A stretch of 64,000 bases of DNA, taken from NCBI GenBank assembly GCA_015207365.1, contig JADEXA010000018.1:43678-107677 (forward strand), written 5' to 3'. Shown piece after piece: positions 45,205-52,413 of this stretch. The stretch comes from Vacuolonema iberomarrocanum LEGE 07170. GTDB lineage: Bacteria; Cyanobacteriota; Cyanobacteriia; Elainellales; Elainellaceae. How positions within the stretch are numbered: position 1 is the stretch's first letter; every line of letters begins with the position of its first letter. A model generated the notes under the pieces. It did not search any database. It saw only the letters and a program-made list of their open reading frames with translations, and was not told where the DNA came from. A program made the position numbers and the translations under genes.

Positions 45205-46536
45205 TCAGGAGGGCGAACAACCCCGGTTCTTGACCGAAGCCGTTCTGTCTTGGTTGTGAGCCTTATGGTTATGGTGCATCGCATTACTTGAGGAAATGGA
45301 GTGCAATTCTCTAGAGGAACCGGAGTTTGGGGGATTTAATATGTCTCGAGTAATACGAACCGAGAATTTGGTGCCCTTTCCAACTTGGCTATCAACTGTG
45401 ATGAAGCCTTCCATCATGCTGACCAGGGAATGGGCGATCGCCAACCCCAACCCCGTCCCTGAATGGCGACGTTTGGATGTCTGATCTCCCTGTCGAAACG
45501 GTTTGAAAATATGGCTGAGATGCTCTGGCTGGATGCCGATTCCTGTATCCTGAACCGTTATTTCAATAGAATTCGGTGCCGGGTCATGAACCTCGACTCT
45601 CACAAACCCCTGGTCAGTAAATTTGATCGCATTGGAAATAAGATTTACCAGCACCTGCCTGAGGCGATACTCATCGTTATAGACCGTTGTGTTGTCGAGA
45701 TTGATCGCTAATTGAACATCCAGGTTTTTCCGTTCTGCTAGAGGCGCCAGTTCCTCCAGCGTTACACTCACCAATTCTTTTAAGTCAAAAGAATTGGGTA
45801 CTAAGGTGAGTCGGCGTGCTTCGATGGTGGACATGTCCAAAATGTCATCGACCAGTGCTAACAAGTTCTCACCGTTTGCAAAGACACGATTGACCATGTT
45901 GAGCTGAAATTCATTCAACATCCCTTTGCTTTGGTTTTGGAGAATTTGAGAAAACCCCATAATGGCGTTGAGGGGTGTTCTCAGCTCATGGGTGACGGTT
46001 GCCAAAAACTCTGATTTCAGCCGATTGGCTTCCAGCAACTGTAAATTTTGCTGCTCAATCTGACGGCGTTGATCTTCCAACTCCTGATTCTGCTGCCTTA
46101 GCAGTGCATTGGTTCGATGGAGCTGTTCCTGCGCCAATTGGATGCGTTGTTCTGCGCGGTAAACTTTTATCGCATTGCGGATCAGGCGGGTCAGAATATC
46201 CGTGGAAAGTCGTGACTTTGTTAAATAGTCTGATGCCCCAGCTTTCATGAGATCTACGGCAATCTGTTCGTCGCCTTGGCCAGTGAGAGCAATGATGGGA
46301 ATTCGGCAGCCTAGGTTACGCAATTGACGAATAAGCGCAATACCGTTTGCATCGGGAAGGCGATAATCCAAAAAAATACAGTCAAATTTGCCGTCGGAGA
46401 TCAGCTCCCGTGCGGTTGCCGCATCTTTTGCTTCGGTTACCACGGTTTCCAGATTGCCCTTACTGAGATGACGCTGAATCACTAGCCGATCCACTTCGTC
46501 ATCATCAACAATCAAAATGTGTAAAGTGTCTGTCAT
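45205..46536 (-). CDS. Hybrid protein: receiver domain followed by histidine kinase
   Basis: A 443-residue signalling protein in 'reversed' order. Residues 1-125 form a receiver (IVDDDEVD, phosphoacceptor D57 in IFLDYRLPD, K107 in YLTKSRL). A coiled coil (about 128-178) follows, then HisKA with H183 (TVTHELRTPLN) and HATPase (NLISNAIKFT, DTGIGI, GTGLGLAI). It could be driven by phosphotransfer into its own receiver and signal onwards through the kinase. Third gene of a same-strand cluster with an Rcp-like regulator and an ethylene-receptor-like kinase. Start ATG 46536. Confidence 0.9.
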   Translation of the reverse strand: MTDTLHILIVDDDEVDRLVIQRHLSKGNLETVVTEAKDAATARELISDGKFDCIFLDYRLPDANGIALIRQLRNLGCRIPIIALTGQGDEQIAVDLMKAGASDYLTKSRLSTDILTRLIRNAIKVYRAEQRIQLAQEQLHRTNALLRQQNQELEDQRRQIEQQNLQLLEANRLKSEFLATVTHELRTPLNAIMGFSQILQNQSKGMLNEFQLNMVNRVFANGENLLALVDDILDMSTIEARRLTLVPNSFDLKELVSVTLEELAPLAERKNLDVQLAINLDNTTVYNDEYRLRQVLVNLISNAIKFTDQGFVRVEVHDPAPNSIEITVQDTGIGIQPEHLSHIFKPFRQGDQTSKRRHSGTGLGLAIAHSLVSMMEGFITVDSQVGKGTKFSVRITRDILNPPNSGSSRELHSISSSNAMHHNHKAHNQDRTASVKNRGCSPS

Positions 46537-46630
46537 TTTGAAGTAAGGTGCTCAGGCACTCGTCGAAGAGAGTAAAGACTCCCAAACTGCAAGCGTTTAG
46601 AATTTTTCGGTAGGGCTAGTTAAATATCGT

Positions 46631-46683
46631 TGCTAGGGGAATAAGTGGCTAGGGGAATAAAATAATAAGTGGCTAGGCGAATA
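46631..46683. repeat. Short imperfect tandem repeat
   Basis: Three copies of a (T)GGCTAGGGGAATAA-like word at 46631-46645, 46646-46660 and 46670-46683, with a 9-base AATAATAAG-type spacer before the last. It lies in the 180-base gap between the Rcp-like gene and the hybrid kinase gene. Confidence 0.7.
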
Positions 46684-46716
46684 CCATCAGTAAGTCTGGG
46701 GTCTCCAGTTTACCCA

Positions 46717-47148
46717 TCATGGAATCTCACATAACGTCCAGTAGTGATTTAGAGCTGCCATAACCTCAGCAAAACTCGAAAAAGTGACAGGTTTCAGAAT
46801 GTAGCCTGCAACGTTGAGCTTATAAGCCTCAACGCGATCTTGGTCTTCGTCTGATGTTGTCAATACAATGACGGGAGTTGGCGCAAGCTGAGGATCTTTC
46901 CTTAACTCAGTAAGGAATTCGATCCCATTCATTTTTGGCATGTTGATATCTAGAAGGATGATGCGACGGGTTCCAGGAACAGCTGGCTGGGCTCCTTCGA
47001 CACCGCGAAGCATCTCTAGCGCTTCCAACCCATTGCTCGCAACATATAGGGGGTTCGTTATATTGCTGCGTCGGAATGCCCGAGTGACATTCATGACATC
47101 AACTTCATCGTCTTCAACCAACAAGATATTTACAGCACGTCCCTCCAC
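46717..47148 (-). CDS. Rcp1-type single-domain response regulator
   Basis: A 143-residue receiver without output domain, of the type that partners phytochrome-class kinases (Rcp1). Acidic pocket VEDDEVD, phosphoacceptor D67 in ILLDINMPKMNG, switch IVLTTSDED, K in GYILKPVTF, and the family's C-terminal extension ending NHYWTLCEIP. GTG 47148 is the start. It lies between an ethylene-receptor-like kinase gene and a hybrid kinase gene, all minus strand, so it likely receives phosphate from the upstream kinase, which has a phytochrome-type H-box. Confidence 0.88.
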   Translation of the reverse strand: MEGRAVNILLVEDDEVDVMNVTRAFRRSNITNPLYVASNGLEALEMLRGVEGAQPAVPGTRRIILLDINMPKMNGIEFLTELRKDPQLAPTPVIVLTTSDEDQDRVEAYKLNVAGYILKPVTFSSFAEVMAALNHYWTLCEIP

Positions 47149-47335
47149 TCACCGTCTCCCCAGCATATGCACTGCTTATTATTTTATGTCTACACCAGCC
47201 AATCGGAAATTCCGAAGGGATCAACGTTATCTTTAGATTGCAACGTTATCTTCATATTTCAACTTCAATTTTAAAGACTGATTTTGGGCCGGTCGTCTTC
47301 CCCAAGGAAGACTGTCCTGTGCTTTTAGAAACACT

Positions 47336-49420
47336 TTAGACTTTGTGCCAGGTAAAGTGGAAGGCACTTCCTTTGCCAATGGCAGAATCGAGCCAGATAC
47401 GCCCTCCTTCGGCTTCAACAATCTTGCGAACAATTGATAGACCGATCCCGGTACTCTCAAATTCATCGCGGGCTTTCAGCGTTTGGAAAATGGTGAAAAT
47501 TTTCTCGTGATACTGAGGATCAATGCCAGGGCCATCATCGGTGACGGCAAATTCAATCAGATCGCCTTGATCGCTCGCTGTGATTTGAATGTGGCCAGAA
47601 TCGCGATCGTGGTGCTTGATAGCGTTGCTAATGAGGTTGGCAAAAACTTGTCTGAGGGCGACTCGATTGGCCGTGAGGGTCAGTGGATTGTCAGGCAAGG
47701 CGATGACAAAGGCTTTGGACGGCGAGAGGGAGTCAACGATATCTGCAAGGAGAGCGCTAACTTGGATATCTTCAACCTGGCGTTCTCTGCGGCCCACACG
47801 GGAATATTCCAGCAAGCCACTGATGAGGGCTTCCATACGATAGACACGGCTACGGAGCAGCTCAAGTTGACGCTGGTTCTCTGTAGGGATTTGGGTGCCA
47901 AGGTCTTCTTCAATCCATTCGGATAGGTTGGCGATCGCCCGCAGCGGTGCTTTGAGGTCGTGGGATGCGACATAGGCAAACTGGTCTAGCTCAGCATTGC
48001 GCTTTTCGAGCAATGTATTGCTCATCGCGAGCATTCCATTTACGGCTTCGAGCTCGGCTGCCCGTTCCTCTAAATCCAATCGGGCTTGTTTTAGCAGGCG
48101 AACATCTTCGATAACCGCGATGAACGCCGTAAGATCGTCCGTTTCGGAGCGTTCAGTCGATACGGTAACGACTGCCCAGATAGAGCTTCCGTCTTTGTGA
48201 AGGTAACGTTTCTCAAAGCGTGCCGATGTTTTTTCCCCATTCAGTAGTTGATGATAGTAGCGGTCATCCTGGCCATAGTCGGCGGGATTAGTGAAATCCC
48301 AAAAGGGTTGACCGACAAGTTCCTCAGCGGTGTACCCCAGCATTTCGCAGAGGGTCTGGTTGACCTGGAGCCAACGTCCGTCTGGAGCGAGTCGAGCCAT
48401 CCCGACTGCAGCTTGCTCAAATACAGCTCGAAACCGCATTTCGCTAGCTCGCAGGTTCAGTTCTGCTTGTTTGGCTTCGGTGGTTTCTTGCAAAACTCCG
48501 ATCATTCGGCGAGGGTTTCCTTCTGCGCCGATCTGCACCTGCCCCTGAGCCAATACCCAATGAAAGGTATCATCGCTCCACTGGATTCGGTATTCCTTTA
48601 CAAAAGGTTGTTGAGTTTCCTGGGCTTGGGCGATCGCCGCTTCCACCTGCGGCACATCCTCTGGATGCACACGCTCTCTCCAGGCGTTGTAGAGGTCTGA
48701 GGCCGGCGTATCTGTAGGAACGTCTAAAATGGCATAGGTTTTGGGCGACCAAACGAGATGCTGTTGTGCCAGATCCCAATCCCAAGAGCCCATGTCAGCG
48801 GCGCTGAGCGCAATGTTCAGCCGTTCGGCTGCCGTTTTCAAATCTTCTAATGTAGATTCCACTTGAAGTCGAGCGACCTGCTCCTGTTGTAAGAGGCTGG
48901 CAATATATTCTTGTGCTTGCTCTAGCTCTTGTGTCCGAGCTGCAACCCGTTGCTCTAGCTCATCATTAAGCTGATGCGACGCAGACTCTGTCGCTTTTCG
49001 ATTGGCGACCTCCTGAGATAGCGACAGATTAAGTTGTTCCAGTTGCGAACGGCTTGGCATTTCCAATGCTGCAGGGAGATGCAGGAGGAGCTTCAGAGCA
49101 GTCCAGAGAGAGACCAGAGCCGTTAGCGCTTTGAGGCTTCCTGAAATCCAGTAGGTGGGAAACCATAGGATCCAAACTGCGGCCATATGGGTTGTTCCAC
49201 ATAGCCCAATAAAGGCTGCGAATAACCAAAACAAGCCCCGAAAAGGAACATCTTCGCGGCGTTGTACAACGTAGATCAGTGCGAGGGCAATGAGGTAGTA
49301 GGACAGGGCAATGATGCTATCTGACAGTACATGGAGTGAAACCAATCCCTGCGGCCACAAGTCGCAATGACCATAGGGAATCAAACTAAGGTTTGTTGCG
49401 AAGCGTTTAATGAGTTCCAT
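47336..49420 (-). CDS. Ethylene-receptor-like histidine kinase with two PAS domains
   Basis: A 694-residue membrane sensor. The N-terminal three-helix domain (about 28-118) matches the ethylene-binding domain of plant ETR1: HVLSDSIIALSYYLIALALI, and IGLCGTTHMAAVW with C74 and H78, four apart as the Cu(I) ligands C65/H69. D34 keeps the D25-to-C65 spacing of 40. Then come a coiled linker, PAS (about 205-315), PAS (about 325-445) and a phytochrome-type kinase: H487 in YVASHDLKAPLRAI, NLISNAIKHH, DDGPGI and STGIGLSI. Related Synechocystis Slr1212 binds ethylene and controls phototaxis. Light or ethylene sensing here is inference. Start ATG 49420. Confidence 0.9.
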   Translation of the reverse strand: MELIKRFATNLSLIPYGHCDLWPQGLVSLHVLSDSIIALSYYLIALALIYVVQRREDVPFRGLFWLFAAFIGLCGTTHMAAVWILWFPTYWISGSLKALTALVSLWTALKLLLHLPAALEMPSRSQLEQLNLSLSQEVANRKATESASHQLNDELEQRVAARTQELEQAQEYIASLLQQEQVARLQVESTLEDLKTAAERLNIALSAADMGSWDWDLAQQHLVWSPKTYAILDVPTDTPASDLYNAWRERVHPEDVPQVEAAIAQAQETQQPFVKEYRIQWSDDTFHWVLAQGQVQIGAEGNPRRMIGVLQETTEAKQAELNLRASEMRFRAVFEQAAVGMARLAPDGRWLQVNQTLCEMLGYTAEELVGQPFWDFTNPADYGQDDRYYHQLLNGEKTSARFEKRYLHKDGSSIWAVVTVSTERSETDDLTAFIAVIEDVRLLKQARLDLEERAAELEAVNGMLAMSNTLLEKRNAELDQFAYVASHDLKAPLRAIANLSEWIEEDLGTQIPTENQRQLELLRSRVYRMEALISGLLEYSRVGRRERQVEDIQVSALLADIVDSLSPSKAFVIALPDNPLTLTANRVALRQVFANLISNAIKHHDRDSGHIQITASDQGDLIEFAVTDDGPGIDPQYHEKIFTIFQTLKARDEFESTGIGLSIVRKIVEAEGGRIWLDSAIGKGSAFHFTWHKV

Positions 49421-50086
49421 GAGCTGTAGGACGGTATCGAGAAGATGCTAAGGGAAATGCTTTAGAAATGTCAGATTAGAAAAAATGCTAGTTATAGATA
49501 CGGATCTTGTGGAGCTTAGGCGAAAGCAATAAAGGCAGACGATAGAAAACTTCGTTGGAAAAACTCCTATTAAAAATGCTGAGTTCATTCGTTTGCTGAC
49601 AAGCTAGATGTGACGGCTTATAGGCTAGATGCGACTTAAGCTAAACCTTTCTACAGTTTGAATGGTCTGGATAAGCTGCGGGTTGTTCTTGTTACTGCAA
49701 GCAGGACATCCCCGCGACATACGCGGCTTGAGTCAACGATAGCTATACTTTGGAAGAGCGCTTCAATATGACTCGCTAGAGCATGATGGTTTGAGCAATT
49801 GAAAATTGCAATAAGCATTTGAAGGCGTTCGAATTTCGATTGATTCTGCTGATTCTGCCCATAATTCTATCTGTAATTTTGTGTTGGCCTTGTGTTGCAC
49901 TGGATCTATGCCTTTCGGTAGATTTTGGATAGAGTAACATCTATCTTTAGGGATGTGCACTATCACTGATAGTCTCATCATGATATTCAAAGGTTTGTAA
50001 TTAGTGGGAAACCCCTCTATCCCGTCTGTGTTGCAGACTGATCTGTATCCAGTTTTCTGAACCGTCCTCGAAATAGCGTAAGAAAT
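49421..50086. other. Divergent intergenic region of the signalling cluster
   Basis: 666 bases between the ethylene-receptor-like kinase and the NarL-type regulator genes. It should contain both promoters. An imperfect dyad CTATCACTGATAG lies at 49961-49973. No palindromic family member or supported gene is visible; a 75-codon minus frame (49763-49990) lacks domain support. Confidence 0.4.
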
Positions 50087-50809
50087 ATGCCCAATATCCG
50101 CGTTGCATTAATTGAAGACCATGACCTTACTCGAATGGGACTGAAAGCTGCTTTCAAGCATCATCCCGATATGGAGTTTGTAGGGGAGGCAGAAAATGCC
50201 CGTAGAGGCTTGCAATTGTTAATGGATCGTCGCCCTGATGTTGCGCTCGTTGATATTGGCTTGCCTGATATGGATGGTATCGAGCTAGTGCGCCGTTTTC
50301 GAGAGGCTCAGGCTAGCCAGGAGAATCCTGCATCAAGAGATGAAACGAAAATTGTGATGCTGACGATGCATGACAGCGAGGAGGCTGTGATGGCGGCATT
50401 TGCAGCAGGTGCAGACTCTTACTGCATGAAGCAGACGGAGTTGAAGGATTTGATTGTGGCGGTGCGAGAGACCAATACTGGGAATTCCTGGATTGACCCG
50501 GCGATCGCCAGTGTTGTGCTGCGCCAACTGCGACAGGGGCCAGGCTCGGCTGATAGCGATCGCACCATTTCTATCAATGCTCTTGAGCCAGAGTATGAAC
50601 AAGTTCTGGAAGCGTCGCCGCTGACTGAGCGGGAGCTAGAAATTTTGGAGCTGATCGTGTCGGGTTGCAGCAATGCCGATATTGCTGAGCGGTCTTATAT
50701 CACTGTGGGCACGGTCAAAACCCATGTTCGGAGCATTCTGAATAAGTTAGGGGCAAGCGATCGCACGGAAGCTGCCGTTCGTGCTCTCAGAGCAGGTTTG
50801 GTCAGCTAA
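50087..50809 (+). CDS. NarL/LuxR-family response regulator
   Basis: DNA-binding regulator of 240 residues. The receiver has IEDHDLTR, phosphoacceptor D56 in ALVDIGLPDMDG, MLTMHDSEE and K in YCMKQTELKDL. A linker of about 50 residues follows, then a LuxR-type HTH (LTERELEILELIVSGCSNAD to VGTVKTHVRSIL). It is divergent from the ethylene-receptor-like kinase and could be its transcriptional output, by analogy with kinase-regulator pairs. The two-component pairing is not proven. ATG 50087 has weak AAGAA upstream. Confidence 0.9.
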   Translation: MPNIRVALIEDHDLTRMGLKAAFKHHPDMEFVGEAENARRGLQLLMDRRPDVALVDIGLPDMDGIELVRRFREAQASQENPASRDETKIVMLTMHDSEEAVMAAFAAGADSYCMKQTELKDLIVAVRETNTGNSWIDPAIASVVLRQLRQGPGSADSDRTISINALEPEYEQVLEASPLTERELEILELIVSGCSNADIAERSYITVGTVKTHVRSILNKLGASDRTEAAVRALRAGLVS

Positions 50810-50907
50810 GTGCTGTTAATGGCTGAAAACTATTTGATAAAAGTCTCAGCTAGGTTGTGGAGTAAAGCGATCGCTCAAAGCCATACGCTGCAGAGTTGTC
50901 CGTACTT

Positions 50908-51010
50908 ATATTAAATCCGGTTAAACAGCCATAAAACTCAACTATCGTTCGTGCTCGCTGCGTTGAAGCGGGCACAAACGATAGTTGGGTTCTTCAACCG
51001 GATTTTATAT
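50908..51010. repeat. Palindromic element, family A (copy 4)
   Basis: Ends ATATTAAATCCGGTTAAACA and TTCAACCGGATTTTATAT enclose a 25-bp stem around 50935-50990 (AACTCAACTATCGTTCG side and its partner). Three pyrimidine changes on one arm turn pairs into G-T. Same orientation as the copy at 12661. It is followed three bases later by a family B element. Confidence 0.85.
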
Positions 51011-51013
51011 CAC

Positions 51014-51110
51014 TTATAGCGGTGTGCAACCGCATTAAGCACAGCAACGGTTGTGTGGGGCGCGGCGCGCCCCACACAACCGTACTTAGCTAACGCGCAT
51101 AGCGCTATAG
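51014..51110. repeat. Palindromic element, family B (copy 3)
   Basis: Left handle TATAGCGGTGTGCAACCGC and right handle CTAACGCGCATAGCGCTATA enclose a perfect stem CGGTTGTGTGGGGCGC (51048-51063) with 51067-51082. From the stem to the right end it matches the 42481 copy with one difference in about 45 bases, while the left part has drifted. Confidence 0.88.
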
Positions 51111-51125
51111 ATCAACAAGACCTGT

Positions 51126-51164
51126 CAATGTTTGAAGCCTTGTGCTGCAAGGTTTCAAACATTG
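51126..51164. repeat. Hairpin (type G) downstream of the SDR gene
   Basis: CAATGTTTGAAGCCTTG (51126-51142) pairs with 51148-51164 with one G-T pair. It is the third palindrome in a row (A, B, G) in the 389-base gap between convergent genes, and lies 35 bases after the stop of the SDR gene in its direction. It may serve as terminator. Confidence 0.75.
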
Positions 51165-51198
51165 TCATGGAGTCGATTCTCAGCGAATTGCTATTCGC

Positions 51199-51999
51199 TT
51201 AGGTTACATCGTCTCTGAAGCTTGGGTAGAGGGTTAAGCCGCCATCTATGAAGAGGGTTTGCCCGGTGATGTAGGCTGCATCGTCGGAGGCAAGGAAGGC
51301 GGCGGCGATCGCCATTTCTTCTGGTGTTCCGACGCGTCCCATGGGAATGAAGTTTGCGACTTTAGAGCGTGCTTCTTCATCAGTTGCCCAGTCGTTTATC
51401 GGGGTGGCGGTTGCGCCGGGGCCGATCGCATTGATTCGGATTTGATCGCGAGCGTATTCCAGGGCCAGTGTGCGTGTCATGTTTTCCATGCCGCCTTTGC
51501 TGACGGTATAGCCCAAGTAGCCAGGACGCGGAATCTCTTGATGTACGCTGGAGTTATTGATAATGACTCCGCTGATTTTGTGCTTCAGGAAATGACGAAT
51601 AGCCTGACGAGCGCACAGAAAAGCGCCTCGTAGGTTGACAGCCAGCATTTGATCGAAGTCTTCAATGTCTATTTCGTGGGATGCGCCTTCGATTTGCATT
51701 CCTGCATTATTAATGAGGATGTCTAACCCTCCGATGCCCGAAAGGGTTTCTTTGAACAGACGATCGACATCTTCTTCTTTTGAGACATCGGCCTGAACCA
51801 AAACAGCTTTTCGTCCGCATTCTTCGATTTGCTTACAAGTTTCTAGAACTTGCTGTTTGGTTTCTTCGGCTTCTTCTCGATTGCTGTAGTAGTTAATCGC
51901 AACGTTGGCACCTTGACGGCCAAAGTGACGGGCGATCGCCCGTCCGATGCCTGTACTTGCACCCGTTACCAATACGTTTTTATCTTCAAAACTTCCCAT
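51199..51999 (-). CDS. Short-chain dehydrogenase/reductase (glucose 1-dehydrogenase-like)
   Basis: NAD(P)-dependent oxidoreductase of 266 residues. The Rossmann motif is TGASTGIGRAIA (about 12-23), NNAG follows the fourth strand, the catalytic Ser is in INNSSVHQ and YTVSK carries Tyr and Lys. The tail (DDAAYITGQTLFIDGGLTLYP) is of the glucose 1-dehydrogenase/FabG-like type. Substrate not determined. An inserted charged helix (EETKQQVLETCKQIEE) after the second strand resembles bacterial glucose dehydrogenases. Start ATG 51999. Confidence 0.88.
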   Translation of the reverse strand: MGSFEDKNVLVTGASTGIGRAIARHFGRQGANVAINYYSNREEAEETKQQVLETCKQIEECGRKAVLVQADVSKEEDVDRLFKETLSGIGGLDILINNAGMQIEGASHEIDIEDFDQMLAVNLRGAFLCARQAIRHFLKHKISGVIINNSSVHQEIPRPGYLGYTVSKGGMENMTRTLALEYARDQIRINAIGPGATATPINDWATDEEARSKVANFIPMGRVGTPEEMAIAAAFLASDDAAYITGQTLFIDGGLTLYPSFRDDVT

Positions 52000-52029
52000 A
52001 GGTCTTGCTTCAGCGTCTTTACTAGCTTT

Positions 52030-52413
52030 TTACTGGTCTGAGCGTGATTTACCCTTACGGGTTCGATCCAAGCGATTACTGATAACGCGGACGCAGGTTA
52101 CCGGAGAGCCTTGCTCAATAGCAGGTGTCTCGGTCGAGTGCGTTGTTAGCGTGAGTCGAGACAGAGCGATCGCCATTCCTCGTTGAATCCAACGAGGAAT
52201 CCAATCAGAAGGCTTGGTTCCAGGCTGGATTGTTGCCCCGCTCATGCCCAACAGTCGTTCCGCTCCAAGCGTAACGACTTGGCCTGAATTAATCGTCATT
52301 CTTTGGACGGAAGAATGCTGCTTTATGCTCATGTTGCTGCGAGCGATCGCCTTTTTGATAGCTGCAATGGCTACCGTGCGGAGCCCCTTCAAACTCCCAA
52401 GCTGATTCGCCAT
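52030..52413 (-). CDS. Hypothetical protein overlapping the subtilisin gene end
   Basis: A 127-residue frame starting ATG 52413, overlapping the last 25 bases of the protease gene in another frame, and ending 30 bases before the SDR gene's start. Basic and without any domain that I recognise; the middle (GQVVTLGAERLLGMSGATIQ) looks protein-like. If real, it would be translated by coupling after the protease. Coding status uncertain. Confidence 0.35.
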   Translation of the reverse strand: MANQLGSLKGLRTVAIAAIKKAIARSNMSIKQHSSVQRMTINSGQVVTLGAERLLGMSGATIQPGTKPSDWIPRWIQRGMAIALSRLTLTTHSTETPAIEQGSPVTCVRVISNRLDRTRKGKSRSDQ

